NCBI GenBank assembly: GCA_049340005.1
Contig: JBMPIY010000004.1
DNA: 64,000 nt
Source: CAXBDP01 sp963974465
Lineage (GTDB): Bacteria; Bacteroidota; Bacteroidia; Cytophagales; Cyclobacteriaceae
Strand: one strand, 5' to 3'
The position numbers and the translations under genes are program-made. The notes under the pieces are model-generated. The model had not been told where the DNA came from and searched no databases. It saw only the letters and a list, made by a program, of their open reading frames with translations. Shown here piece after piece: positions 36,562-45,259 of the stretch (position 1 is its first letter; the number at the start of each line of letters is the position of its first letter).

Positions 36562-36769
36562 AGAATAATTGCCTGCAATAATTTGGGAAATTAAAGCATT
36601 ATTTATCACCATAACGCATTCCTCAATTTATGATACAAGTCTTGTCAAAGCATAGTTTCAAAGACTAATGTTTAGCCTGAATGTTTGAGTATTTTTCATT
36701 ATTCTCAAACAATTGTACTAGTAATCCTTTGTCTTAGGAATCTATATTTTAATGTTAGTAGAATTTCCT

Positions 36770-36777
36770 TAGTTTTG
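36770..36777 (+). promoter_or_regulatory. Promoter -7 box of the M28 peptidase gene
   Basis: TAGTTTTG matches TAnnTTTG exactly and ends 28 bases before the ATG at 36806. The position fits a short leader. Confidence 0.5.
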
Positions 36778-36805
36778 GAGGCTATTAATAAACCTAAAAT
36801 TGGAT

Positions 36806-38323
36806 ATGATTAAAAAAATATGGATGGGCATCGCTTGCTTGGTTTTAGCAGCGAATGTAAACGCCCAAGACGCAGTTGCCTTGAAGCATGGCAATAGCAT
36901 AACCGAATCGAGTTTGAGAAAGCATCTAGAAATACTGGCTGCAGATGACATGGAAGGCCGTGATACTGGCAAGGAAGGTCAGCGCAAAGCTGCGGCTTAC
37001 ATTGCTGGACAGTTTGCAGACTTGGGCTTGAAGCCTGTTGCTCCAAACGGAAACGAAATGGGTTACCTTCAGAATTTCGATTTGGAAAGTACTGGCTGGG
37101 GAAAAGTGGAATTCAAAGCTGGTCGCAACACATTCGTAAATGGAGATGTAATTTTCTTTGGAAGTGTAAAAGAAAGCAAATCTGGTAAATCGGAAATTGT
37201 ATTTGTTGGTAATGGTGAAGCTTCCTCTCTTGAAGGTTTAAACTTGACAGATAAGACCGCATTACTTTATGCTCCGGGCCCAGGCTATGAAGCTAAAGTA
37301 GATGCTATCAAAGAAAAAGGTGCAAATGCCGTAATGGTCGTAAATGCAGAAACAGCTGAGCAATATCAAAATGTAACTAGAAGATTCAGAAACTTCGCAA
37401 CTGCTCGCAGATTGGGTTTACCAAACCCTAACTTGACTGACAATTTGTTATGGTTAGTTTCTCCAGAACATGCAGCAAGCATTATTGGCAAAACACAAGA
37501 GGAAATGGTAGCCATGGCTGCTGATGGTTCTCATAAAAGCTTAAAGCCAATTAAATATTCTTATGAAATCGAAAGAGTTGTTGAAAAAGTGCCTACCGCT
37601 AATGTAATTGGCATGGTAGAAGGTACTGATCTGAAAGACGAATATGTAGTACTTTCTGCGCACTACGATCACGTAGGAGTTACAGCTGATGGCCAAGTAA
37701 ATAATGGTGCAGATGATGATGGCTCAGGAACTTCAGCAGTAATTGACATTGCACGCGTTTTTAAAACTGCTGCTAATGAAGGAAATGGTCCTCGCAGATC
37801 AATGGTTTTTCTATTAGTAACTGGTGAAGAAAAAGGCCTCCTTGGTTCTAGGTATTACACTGATTTTGATCCGATTTTCCCACATGAGAAAACTATCACT
37901 AATATCAATATAGATATGATTGGTAGATTGGATACAGAACATGAGGAATCAGGAGTGAGAAATTATGTTTACCCGATTGGCTCGGAAGTTCTTTCTTCTG
38001 AATTGAAAGTGATTTTAGATTACAACAATGTAATGTACACAAATATGGATCTGGACTACCGTTATGACGATCCAGAAGATACAAATCGTTTCTACTTCCG
38101 TTCCGATCACTACAATTTTGCTAAGAACAATATTCCTGTGATATTCTTCTTCAACGGTGTGCATGCAGATTACCATAGACCTAGCGATACCATCGACAAA
38201 ATTGAATGGGATGTATTTGAAACAAGAGCTAGACTAGTATTCTACACATCGTGGGATCTAGCAAACAGAAATAGAAAACCAATGCTTGATACACAAATGG
38301 ATCAGCGCTTGTTAAATCGTTAA
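36806..38323 (+). CDS. Exported M28-family zinc aminopeptidase
   Basis: A signal peptide (MIKKIWMGIACLVLAANVNA) precedes a two-metal M28 peptidase. The metal ligands are visible in order: VVLSAHYDHVG (His), NNGADDDGSGTSA (bridging Asp), VTGEEKGLLGS (catalytic Glu, ligand Glu), INIDMIGR (Asp) and the last His in HADYHRPSDT. A protease-associated insertion lies between about residues 125 and 255. It should release N-terminal amino acids in the periplasm or outside. The start is the ATG at 36806; a TTG two codons upstream is in frame. It is monocistronic, with its own promoter box and terminator. Confidence 0.9.
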   Translation: MIKKIWMGIACLVLAANVNAQDAVALKHGNSITESSLRKHLEILAADDMEGRDTGKEGQRKAAAYIAGQFADLGLKPVAPNGNEMGYLQNFDLESTGWGKVEFKAGRNTFVNGDVIFFGSVKESKSGKSEIVFVGNGEASSLEGLNLTDKTALLYAPGPGYEAKVDAIKEKGANAVMVVNAETAEQYQNVTRRFRNFATARRLGLPNPNLTDNLLWLVSPEHAASIIGKTQEEMVAMAADGSHKSLKPIKYSYEIERVVEKVPTANVIGMVEGTDLKDEYVVLSAHYDHVGVTADGQVNNGADDDGSGTSAVIDIARVFKTAANEGNGPRRSMVFLLVTGEEKGLLGSRYYTDFDPIFPHEKTITNINIDMIGRLDTEHEESGVRNYVYPIGSEVLSSELKVILDYNNVMYTNMDLDYRYDDPEDTNRFYFRSDHYNFAKNNIPVIFFFNGVHADYHRPSDTIDKIEWDVFETRARLVFYTSWDLANRNRKPMLDTQMDQRLLNR

Positions 38324-38342
38324 TTCAAACAAAATCTAATTC

Positions 38343-38377
38343 AAAAGGCCGTTCAATCTATTGCTCGGCCTTTTTTA
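38343..38377. terminator. Terminator between the M28 peptidase and the ion channel
   Basis: AAAAGGCCG (38343-38351) pairs with CGGCCTTTT (38366-38374), followed by more T residues. The hairpin overlaps the stop codon of the convergent ion-channel gene (38358-38360). Confidence 0.8.
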
Positions 38378-39245
38378 TTATTTGGATTTTATCGAAATCG
38401 AATCCACAGTGGAAACAGTAATTCGCTCCAATTTTATGGCCTTCGTATCCACAACTCGGACAAACTTGGCCTAAATCTTCTTTTCCTTTTCTTGTTGACT
38501 TAGCCAATTCTACAGTTACAATCCCCGTCGGAACTGCGATAATTCCATAGCCTAAAAGCATCATCAAAGAGGCTATAGCTTTACCAAGCATTGTTACAGG
38601 CACGATGTCTCCATAGCCTACGGTTGTAAGAGTAATTACAGCCCAATAAATACTTGAAGGAATAGAATTAAAACCATTTTGACCGCCTTCTACCAAATAC
38701 ATAACCGAGCCCATTATAATCACCAGCAAGACAACAAATAGGATAAATACACTGATTTTGCGCAAAGAAAGGATTAAAGCTGAACCTAAGGTTTGAATCT
38801 CGCTTAGAAAGTGTACCATTTTGAAAATACGGAAGATCCGTAAAAAGCGAAGGGATCTAATAACCATAAGATACTGACTTCCGGCAAAAAGTAGGCTTAT
38901 AAATGTTGGTAGAATCGAAAGTAAATCAATGACGCCCAAAAAACTGAAAATGTATTTTTTGGGCTTTTTTATTATTGTAATACGCAATAAATATTCGATG
39001 GTAAACAGCCCCGTGAATACCCATTCGAGGATATTCAAATAAATGCCATAAGCCTCCCGTATCATGGGAATACTATCAAGCATTACAACCATAATACTGA
39101 GCAAAATGACAATCAGTAATCCTACATCGAAAAATTTGCCCCAGTAAGTATCTGACTTATAAATTACGTTAAATGCCTTCTTCTTCCACGGAACATTACT
39201 CTGGGAAATTTCTCCATTCCAAAATTCATCTTCCTGTTTCGTCAT
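38358..39245 (-). CDS. Voltage-gated-like potassium channel with C-terminal zinc ribbon
   Basis: The 295-residue protein has six transmembrane helices and a pore loop with the K+ selectivity filter TVGYGD. The fourth helix holds regularly spaced arginines (VIRSLRFLRIFRIF), as in voltage sensors. After the pore helix the cytosolic tail ends in CPSCGYEG...YCFHCGFDF, a four-Cys zinc ribbon. It should be an inner-membrane tetramer letting K+ pass. It is transcribed toward the M28 gene, and the two 3' ends share the terminator hairpin. Upstream it faces msrA divergently across about 150 bases that contain one octamer. Confidence 0.9.
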   Translation of the reverse strand: MTKQEDEFWNGEISQSNVPWKKKAFNVIYKSDTYWGKFFDVGLLIVILLSIMVVMLDSIPMIREAYGIYLNILEWVFTGLFTIEYLLRITIIKKPKKYIFSFLGVIDLLSILPTFISLLFAGSQYLMVIRSLRFLRIFRIFKMVHFLSEIQTLGSALILSLRKISVFILFVVLLVIIMGSVMYLVEGGQNGFNSIPSSIYWAVITLTTVGYGDIVPVTMLGKAIASLMMLLGYGIIAVPTGIVTVELAKSTRKGKEDLGQVCPSCGYEGHKIGANYCFHCGFDFDKIQIIKKAEQ

Positions 39246-39398
39246 ACATCAAATTTGCATTAAGTTAATCGGAATTTTAAATGAATTCAAAAGTAAAATC
39301 AATCTAAAAGAGGCGGGAGGAAGAACAGCCAATGAATAACAAACCAAATTTCCGATTTTGAAGTTAACAGAGGTAATCATCAATCTAGTTTGAATTTT

Positions 39399-39878
39399 AT
39401 GGAAAGAGCCATTTTTGCTTCGGGATGCTTTTGGGGAACGGAGTACTACTTTCAAAAAGCGCTAGGTGTCATCAGCACCACGGTTGGTTATATCGGTGGT
39501 CAGGTGGCCAATCCTACTTACCGAGAAGTTTGCTCTGGCACTACAGGTCATGCCGAAGCCACCGAAGTTTTTTATGATCCTAGCAAAACCGATTTCGAAA
39601 CCTTAGCTCGCTTATTTTTTGAGACTCATGACCCAACGCAAATGAATCGACAAGGACCAGATATTGGCACTCAGTATCGCTCAGCGGTATTTTACCTTAA
39701 CAATGAGCAAAAGGAAATCACTGAAAAGCTTATCAGTTTATTAGAAGAAAAAGGTTTAAAAATAGCTACGGAAGTTACTCCAGCTACTGAATTTTACACA
39801 GCAGAAAACTATCATCAAGACTATTATAAAAACAATGGAAGTTCGCCTTATTGCCACTTTTTCACCAAGAGGTTTTAG
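39399..39878 (+). CDS. msrA: Peptide-methionine (S)-S-oxide reductase
   Basis: MsrA reduces methionine-S-sulfoxide in oxidised proteins using thioredoxin. The active-site motif FASGCFWGTEYYF lies at residues 6-18 with the catalytic Cys. GYIGGQVANPTYREVCSGTTGHAEA and FFETHDPTQMNRQGPDIGTQYRSA are fully typical. The 159-residue length fits the single-domain form, with no MsrB fusion. The ATG at 39399 is chosen; a TTG three codons upstream is in frame. Confidence 0.95.
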   Translation: MERAIFASGCFWGTEYYFQKALGVISTTVGYIGGQVANPTYREVCSGTTGHAEATEVFYDPSKTDFETLARLFFETHDPTQMNRQGPDIGTQYRSAVFYLNNEQKEITEKLISLLEEKGLKIATEVTPATEFYTAENYHQDYYKNNGSSPYCHFFTKRF

Positions 39879-39921
39879 TGCTCAAAAGGATACGTACTTC
39901 CATTCAAAGAACAAACAATTC

Positions 39922-40344
39922 TTAAATTTTTGTAAGCAAATATTTAATCACATCAGTAGTTGTAACTATGCCAACAAGTTCTCCATCCTCTATTACAGGC
40001 AGTGCATGATACTCTTGATTTACAAAAACCTCAGCCAATGATTTTATGGTTGCATCCGGACTGATGGATTTTGGTTTTGAAGTCATTACTTGGGGCACAC
40101 TCAGCATTTCCAAAATTGCCTCATCTGCATCTTCCTGATTTTCGATAAGCGCTCCAAAAGTAAGTCTATTAATATCTGTACGACTAATAATTCCCACTAC
40201 CTTAACCCCAGAAACCACTGGCACATGTCGTACATTCAATTTTCTAAATAGCCTTACCACATCTTGTAAAGGCGTATTTTCCTGCACCACATATACATCA
40301 GGTGTCATTATGGTACTTACAAGGTCTTGATTCATCTTTTCCAT
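39922..40344 (-). CDS. Two-CBS-domain protein
   Basis: The 140-residue protein is a single Bateman module. The first CBS runs about residues 7-70 (STIMTPDVYVVQENTPL, NVRHVPVV, VVGIISRTDI) and the second about 85-138 (QVMTSKPKSISPDATIKSLA, ALPVIEDGELVGIVTTTDV). Such modules bind adenine nucleotides and act as energy or ligand sensors. No partner domain is fused and no channel is adjacent; msrA converges with it across about 40 bases. It is cytosolic. Confidence 0.88.
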   Translation of the reverse strand: MEKMNQDLVSTIMTPDVYVVQENTPLQDVVRLFRKLNVRHVPVVSGVKVVGIISRTDINRLTFGALIENQEDADEAILEMLSVPQVMTSKPKSISPDATIKSLAEVFVNQEYHALPVIEDGELVGIVTTTDVIKYLLTKI

Positions 40345-40468
40345 GGCTCTACTTTTTATATGTCAAAACTAGAGATAATTGGATTGAGAAAGACTGAGCA
40401 ATGTCATTAGAATGATTGATTTTTGAACCACAGAGTTTTTGCCAAATTACTCTTTGAAGCAAAAAAAA

Positions 40469-41047
40469 TCATTGGAACTCAAAAACACCAAATGGAGTAA
40501 TGCACATATCTAGCGGAACATCATGTGCTTCTGCTAATTGCAAATTATCAATTGGCGGGAGGATAGAAAGACCAATTTTCAATGCATTTACCTTACAATC
40601 ATTGGCCAAAAAGCGATCGTAAAATCCTTGTCCATAGCCCAGCCGATGGCCATTTGTATCGAAACCTAGCATGGGAACTAGAACGATATCCAACAGCTTC
40701 GGGTCAATAATTTCACCTTCAATTGGCTCAGGAATGCCCAATTTGTTTGCCAGCAGTTGATGAGGCCCAATGTATTCATAATTCAGCATTCGCTTATGCT
40801 GAAAATCTGATTTGGAAACTACAATTTTTGCTTCTGGTTTATACTCAATTAGCCAATCAATTATTGGCTGTGTTTGAGGTTCATTTTTCTGTGGTATAGA
40901 CAAAAAAATGTGAATGTATTCAAAGGTCTTTTGCTTTAATACTTCGATTAGCTTTTCGATCATAGCAGAATTTCTCTGTTCAAACTCAGTGGAGCTTAAA
41001 CTCTCCCTTCTGTATGAAAGTAGCTTACGAAGTTCCGATTTATTCAT
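40469..41047 (-). CDS. 5-formyltetrahydrofolate cyclo-ligase
   Basis: This enzyme converts 5-formyl-THF to 5,10-methenyl-THF using ATP. The 192-residue protein has the N-terminal basic helix (MNKSELRKLLSYRRESLS), the family's GFDTNGHRLGYGQGFYDRFL that forms the ATP/substrate loop, and VPLDMCIT near the C-terminus. Its start overlaps the end of bshC by eight bases, so translation is coupled. The run rimO-bshC-cyclo-ligase is an apparent operon. Confidence 0.9.
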   Translation of the reverse strand: MNKSELRKLLSYRRESLSSTEFEQRNSAMIEKLIEVLKQKTFEYIHIFLSIPQKNEPQTQPIIDWLIEYKPEAKIVVSKSDFQHKRMLNYEYIGPHQLLANKLGIPEPIEGEIIDPKLLDIVLVPMLGFDTNGHRLGYGQGFYDRFLANDCKVNALKIGLSILPPIDNLQLAEAHDVPLDMCITPFGVFEFQ

Positions 41048-42602
41048 TCTCTATGAATACATAAAATTGCGTATCGAACGCGTCCAAATGCTGTAATAGC
41101 GTATTGATAAACTGAGGTTGATTAAGCGCAATGCTAAGGTAATTATCCACCCGCTCTTGAGGCTTGCCATTTGGGAAAAGGCGATCTTTACTATTTTGCA
41201 ACTGACGCAGGGAAACATCCATTCTAGATTCAGCAGCTTTCACCAGTCGCTTTCCAATATTCTCTAATGATTTCAATGCGCGACTCTCTTCTGCTTCGAT
41301 AAATCCTTTGAGGGAACCATCAAACTCTACAGCAACCTTCACAATCTGCTCGTAAGCAGTGCGAACCATTTCTTCCTCAGCTTGAATATCTGGAGCTTCA
41401 AATCCTTGGTTGTCAAGAAATTTAGCTTTCAAATCATCATTGTTTAAGAAAATATCTTGAGTCTCAATTCCTAGTTGGTTCAACTTTTTGGCTATTCCCC
41501 TATTTACCCAAAGAGCAAAGTTTCTAGGCATCACCACTGGGAAAGCCACCTTGTATAAATCAAACACACTCTTTATTTGCAACCAATAGGCAACTTCGGC
41601 CGGGCCACCAAAATAGGCCACATTTGGCATTATGGTTTCTTGGAATAAAGGTCTGAGAATTACATTCGGACTAAATTTCTCTGGATTAGATTCCAGCAAG
41701 GCCAAAATATCCTCCCGCGAAAACTCCAACTCCGTGTTTAACACTTTATAGCTTCCACTTTCTTCAACAATCCTTTCCCGCAATCCCTTTTCCATATAGA
41801 AAAGATTGATTTCTCTAGAAAAAACTTGCCCTTTATATCCCAGCTCTTCAAGTTTCGCAGAGGATTTTTCCACCTCCACATTTGCTTGCTGTTGCGTCAA
41901 TTCTTCCTTCATAATTGGAGTAAACAAGCGCTTAAGATTCGCATCGTTTCCATCCAATATTACCAAGCCTTGATCTTTGAAAAGCTCATTTACAAAAATG
42001 CGAGTAGCTTGTGCTAAATCCTTCCCGTCTTTATAGGCTTTTTCAAACAGCGGAGCAGCTTCTGGCAAACTCTGTGCTAGCTCAGCAAGTCCATCTGTAA
42101 GCATTTGCCCAACGGGACCCTTCTGATCCGTTTCCCAAGTGAATGTTTTTCCAAACAGCTGAAAATGATTGATTTCCTCTAAATCATGATCTTCCGTTGC
42201 CATCCAATACACAGGTACAAAATGAAGATCTGGATGTTTTTGATTCAGGCTTTTACAAGCATTGATTACAGATACTATCTTGTAAATAAAGTACAATGGT
42301 CCAGTAAAAATATTAAGCTGATGACCTGTGGTGATTGTGAATGTGTTTGTATTCGCAAGGCTTTGAATGTTGGAGCGGGAGGAATCGCTCAATTCTACAT
42401 CTTTATATTGTTGCAATAATGCATCTCGTAAAATCGCCCTTTCCTTAGCTCCTAATTGATGCGATTGTGTAGCTTCAATTATTCCGTCCATAGTTGGAGC
42501 AAAGCTGTAAAACGACTTCAAATCCTTGCTTTGGCTAAGGTAATTGAGTAAAATATTAGAAAAACTATGGGTATCCTTTAGGGCAATTTTTTCTACTTGC
42601 AT
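41040..42602 (-). CDS. bshC: Bacillithiol biosynthesis cysteine-adding enzyme
   Basis: BshC joins L-cysteine to glucosaminyl-malate, the last step of bacillithiol synthesis. The 520-residue length is normal. Landmarks include ITTGHQLNIFTGPLYFIYKI, YWMATEDHDLEEINHF, the EVAYWLQIKSVF region and VVMPRNFALWV, followed by a long coiled-coil C-terminus. The presence of bshC says the organism makes bacillithiol; bshA and bshB are not in the window. It lies between rimO (18 bases upstream) and the cyclo-ligase (overlap). Confidence 0.93.
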   Translation of the reverse strand: MQVEKIALKDTHSFSNILLNYLSQSKDLKSFYSFAPTMDGIIEATQSHQLGAKERAILRDALLQQYKDVELSDSSRSNIQSLANTNTFTITTGHQLNIFTGPLYFIYKIVSVINACKSLNQKHPDLHFVPVYWMATEDHDLEEINHFQLFGKTFTWETDQKGPVGQMLTDGLAELAQSLPEAAPLFEKAYKDGKDLAQATRIFVNELFKDQGLVILDGNDANLKRLFTPIMKEELTQQQANVEVEKSSAKLEELGYKGQVFSREINLFYMEKGLRERIVEESGSYKVLNTELEFSREDILALLESNPEKFSPNVILRPLFQETIMPNVAYFGGPAEVAYWLQIKSVFDLYKVAFPVVMPRNFALWVNRGIAKKLNQLGIETQDIFLNNDDLKAKFLDNQGFEAPDIQAEEEMVRTAYEQIVKVAVEFDGSLKGFIEAEESRALKSLENIGKRLVKAAESRMDVSLRQLQNSKDRLFPNGKPQERVDNYLSIALNQPQFINTLLQHLDAFDTQFYVFIENE

Positions 42603-42620
42603 TATCCTTTTATATAAGTT

Positions 42621-43937
42621 TTAGACTTCAGCTATTTTTCCGTACAAATCGAAAGCTGTCGCTTCAGTAATGGTGATATTGCAAAAATCTCCAATTCTCA
42701 AATAGCCTTCGGTAACGGGAATTAATACTTCATTATCTACTTCTGGCGAATCCTGTTCAGTACGTCCTACAAAATATCCGCTTTCCTTTTTATCAATAAG
42801 AACCTTATAAGTTTTGCCTATTTTCTCTTCATTCAATTCTGCTGATATATGCTCTTGCAATTCCATTACTTCATTGGCGCGGGATTGTTTTACTTCAGCA
42901 GGAACATCATCTTCAAAATTATGCGAATGGGTATTTTCTTCATGTGAGTAGGTAAAGATTCCTAATCGTTCGAAGCGAGCCCACTGCACAAAATCGAGCA
43001 TTTCTTGGAAGTCCTGCTCTGTTTCTCCTGGATGCCCAGCTATCAGCGTAGTTCGCAAAGCTATACCCGGCACTTTCTCTCTAATTGAGGTAATTAGCTC
43101 CTCCGTTTTTGGTCTGGTGATTCCTCTTCGCATTAATTTAAGCTGACTGCTACTTCCATGTTGTAGTGGCATGTCGAGGTAATTACAGATATTCTCTCGC
43201 TCCGCCATCACATCCAATACATCCATAGGAAAGCCGGCTGGAAATGCATAATGCAAGCGAATCCAATCTATGCCCGGCACATCGCTTAGTCGGCTCATCA
43301 ATTCGGCCAAATTACGCTTGCGATAAAGATCTAAACCATAATAAGTGGAGTCTTGGGCAATTAGCAAAAGCTCTTTTACTCCCTTTGCAGCCAAGTTAGT
43401 GGCTTCCGCAACAAGTTCTTCTATAGGTCGAGATTTGTGTCCACCGCGCATCAATGGTATTGCACAAAATGAGCATGGGCGATCGCAGCCTTCTGCTATT
43501 TTTAAATAAGCGTAGTGCTTGGAGGTGGTGATAATTCGCTCACCTAAAAGCTCATGCTTATAATTTACTTTGAATTTTTTGAGAAGGGCTGGAAGCTCAT
43601 TGGTTCCAAAAAAAGCATCTACTTGAGGAATTTCTCTTTCGAGATCATCTTTGTAGCGATGGCTTAAACAGCCCGTAACATATACCTTATCAATAGACCC
43701 TGCTTCTTTTGCATCAACATAACGAAGTATAGTATCTATACTCTCTTGTTTCGCGTTATCAATAAAACCGCAAGTATTGATAACTACAATATTTGCATCG
43801 TCCTTTTTAGACTCGTGGGTGGCTTTGATGCCATTACCTTTGAGCTGTGTGAAAAGCACTTCACTATCAACAAGATTCTTAGAGCAACCAAGCGTTACAA
43901 TATTTACTTTATCTTTTTTTAATCCTTTTGTCTTCAA
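42621..43937 (-). CDS. rimO: Ribosomal protein S12 methylthiotransferase
   Basis: RimO is a radical-SAM enzyme adding a methylthio group to an Asp of ribosomal protein S12. The N-terminal MTTase domain starts with VNIVTLGCSKNLVDSEVL, with its cluster-binding Cys residues including NTCGFID and VTGCLSHRY. The radical-SAM CxxxCxxC is CDRPCSFC, and a C-terminal TRAM domain is present (about residues 370-438). The 438 residues match the family. The -7 box at 43963-43970 lies just upstream, and the divergent DUF6452-like gene starts about 115 bases away. Confidence 0.95.
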   Translation of the reverse strand: MKTKGLKKDKVNIVTLGCSKNLVDSEVLFTQLKGNGIKATHESKKDDANIVVINTCGFIDNAKQESIDTILRYVDAKEAGSIDKVYVTGCLSHRYKDDLEREIPQVDAFFGTNELPALLKKFKVNYKHELLGERIITTSKHYAYLKIAEGCDRPCSFCAIPLMRGGHKSRPIEELVAEATNLAAKGVKELLLIAQDSTYYGLDLYRKRNLAELMSRLSDVPGIDWIRLHYAFPAGFPMDVLDVMAERENICNYLDMPLQHGSSSQLKLMRRGITRPKTEELITSIREKVPGIALRTTLIAGHPGETEQDFQEMLDFVQWARFERLGIFTYSHEENTHSHNFEDDVPAEVKQSRANEVMELQEHISAELNEEKIGKTYKVLIDKKESGYFVGRTEQDSPEVDNEVLIPVTEGYLRIGDFCNITITEATAFDLYGKIAEV

Positions 43938-43962
43938 TGTGTTCCTTCCCGATAATTTGGCA

Positions 43963-43970
43963 CAAAATTA
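43963..43970 (-). promoter_or_regulatory. Promoter -7 box of the rimO operon
   Basis: TAATTTTG on the minus strand matches TAnnTTTG and ends about 25 bases before the rimO ATG. Confidence 0.5.
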
Positions 43971-44032
43971 GAAAAATAAACTGGGATGCTTAAGCATGGA
44001 GGATAAACTCTCAGCCTAACAGAATAATTCCC

Positions 44033-44040
44033 TAAATTTG
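44033..44040 (+). promoter_or_regulatory. Promoter -7 box of the DUF6452-like gene
   Basis: TAAATTTG matches TAnnTTTG and ends 13 bases before the ATG at 44054. That implies a very short leader. Confidence 0.5.
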
Positions 44041-44053
44041 AAGTCTAATTCGC

Positions 44054-44512
44054 ATGTCCTTGAAAAACCGATTGATTCCTGCTTTTCTAATTTTTTTATT
44101 TGCATTTGTTGCATGTGAGGACAATACCGATTGCAGTAGTAGCACACGCAGCGAAGTAAAAGTACGATTCAGAGCTTTAACTAATCCGGAGCCAGCATTA
44201 CTTTATGATCGAATTTATGCAATTGGTGCAGAAGAAAATGCTTCAACGGGAGCTACATTTTATGATAATGTGTATGAATTACCCGTAAATCCACTTAGCA
44301 ATTCTACTACATTTATATTTGAAGGAGAAGATAATTTGAGAGATACGATTGAAGTTTCTTATGATGTTCAGTATCGAATTATCTCTGAACTTTGTGGAGT
44401 AGAACTTATATACAAAGACCTGGAAATTAAATACTCTAGTTTCGACAGCATAACAGTAGTTACGCCAATAATGACACGCCAAACAGAAGTCAATTTTGAA
44501 ATTATACTTTAG
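44054..44512 (+). CDS. DUF6452-like lipoprotein
   Basis: A lipoprotein signal (PAFLIFLFAFVACED) precedes about 130 residues rich in beta strands, with Cys residues early (TDCSSS) and late (SELCGVE). It resembles the DUF6452 family of Bacteroidota. It overlaps the next gene by 17 bases. Small lipoprotein plus barrel suggests an outer-membrane pair; the function is unknown. Confidence 0.7.
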   Translation: MSLKNRLIPAFLIFLFAFVACEDNTDCSSSTRSEVKVRFRALTNPEPALLYDRIYAIGAEENASTGATFYDNVYELPVNPLSNSTTFIFEGEDNLRDTIEVSYDVQYRIISELCGVELIYKDLEIKYSSFDSITVVTPIMTRQTEVNFEIIL

Positions 44513-45179
44513 TCTAATATCAGCTTTTCTGTTGCTTGCCAATTCGTTGCAAGCACAAAGTGACTATCAGCCATTAGGATTGAGGGTGGGCTTCGATGCT
44601 ATGAAATTAGCTACTAATATTATTGATCCTCAGAGATCTGCTTTTGAATTAAATGCCGATTTGGGAATTAATAAGTTCCTGATAGCTGCTGACGCAGGTT
44701 GGGCCAAAGTAGATGGCGTGGGAAGTAATTATACATACTTGAATGAAGGAAATTATTTACGAGTAGGAGCCGATTATAATATCATTCATCGAGATCCATT
44801 CGGCAATGCTTTATTCATTGGTTTAAGATATGGTGCTGCCAAATTCGATGAAGAATTGATTCATGCTTTTCAGGCACCAACTTGGGATATTCAGCAAGAT
44901 ACAGTTAGTATATCTGGGGCAAATGCTAATTGGATGGAGTTAGTTGCTGGATTAAGAGTAAGGGTTAGAAATAATTTATTTGTAGGATATACTATCAGAT
45001 ACAAATTAGGCGCAAGTGTAGATTCACGTTCAACGAAATTACAAGGATTTGAAATTCCAGGATATGGCAATGCAGAAAGCGGTGGGTTTAGTTTTGGTTA
45101 TTCAATAATGTATCGAATTCCCTTTTTCAAACCAGAGCCTCCAAGCTTTGACAAGCTGATGGATAATAATCCAGAGTAA
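44496..45179 (+). CDS. DUF6048-like outer-membrane beta-barrel protein
   Basis: The start is a TTG inside the end of the previous gene (17-base overlap). It gives a clean signal peptide (LISAFLLLANSLQAQS) that a later start would lose. Strands LRVGFDAMKLATNII, FELNADLGINKFLIAADAGW, GNALFIGLRYGAAKF, WMELVAGLRVRVRNNLFVGY and SFGYSIMYRIPFF describe a barrel. The adjacency to a DUF6452-like gene fits the DUF6048 family. It probably interacts with the lipoprotein encoded upstream. Confidence 0.72.
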   Translation: MKLYFSLISAFLLLANSLQAQSDYQPLGLRVGFDAMKLATNIIDPQRSAFELNADLGINKFLIAADAGWAKVDGVGSNYTYLNEGNYLRVGADYNIIHRDPFGNALFIGLRYGAAKFDEELIHAFQAPTWDIQQDTVSISGANANWMELVAGLRVRVRNNLFVGYTIRYKLGASVDSRSTKLQGFEIPGYGNAESGGFSFGYSIMYRIPFFKPEPPSFDKLMDNNPE

Positions 45180-45198
45180 AAAGAAATCTTCAATAATG

Positions 45199-45236
45199 AA
45201 AAATCCCAAACCGATTATTATCAGTTTGGGATTTTT
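45199..45236. terminator. Bidirectional terminator between the DUF6048-like gene and the S9 peptidase
   Basis: AAAAATCCCAAAC (45199-45211) pairs perfectly over 13 bases with GTTTGGGATTTTT (45224-45236). The A and T runs at the two ends serve both directions of this convergent pair. Confidence 0.88.
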
Positions 45237-45259
45237 GGTTTAAGGTCAAAACCTAAATC

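Noticed and set aside
36508..36800. Glycine riboswitch upstream of gcvP
   Set aside because: The minus-strand leader is under 50 bases after the -7 box and shows only a weak CTCC/GGAG hairpin, with none of the tandem aptamer architecture.
39835..40041. 68-codon frame overlapping the end of msrA
   Set aside because: It overlaps both msrA and the CBS gene in other frames and has no start signal or homology I can see.
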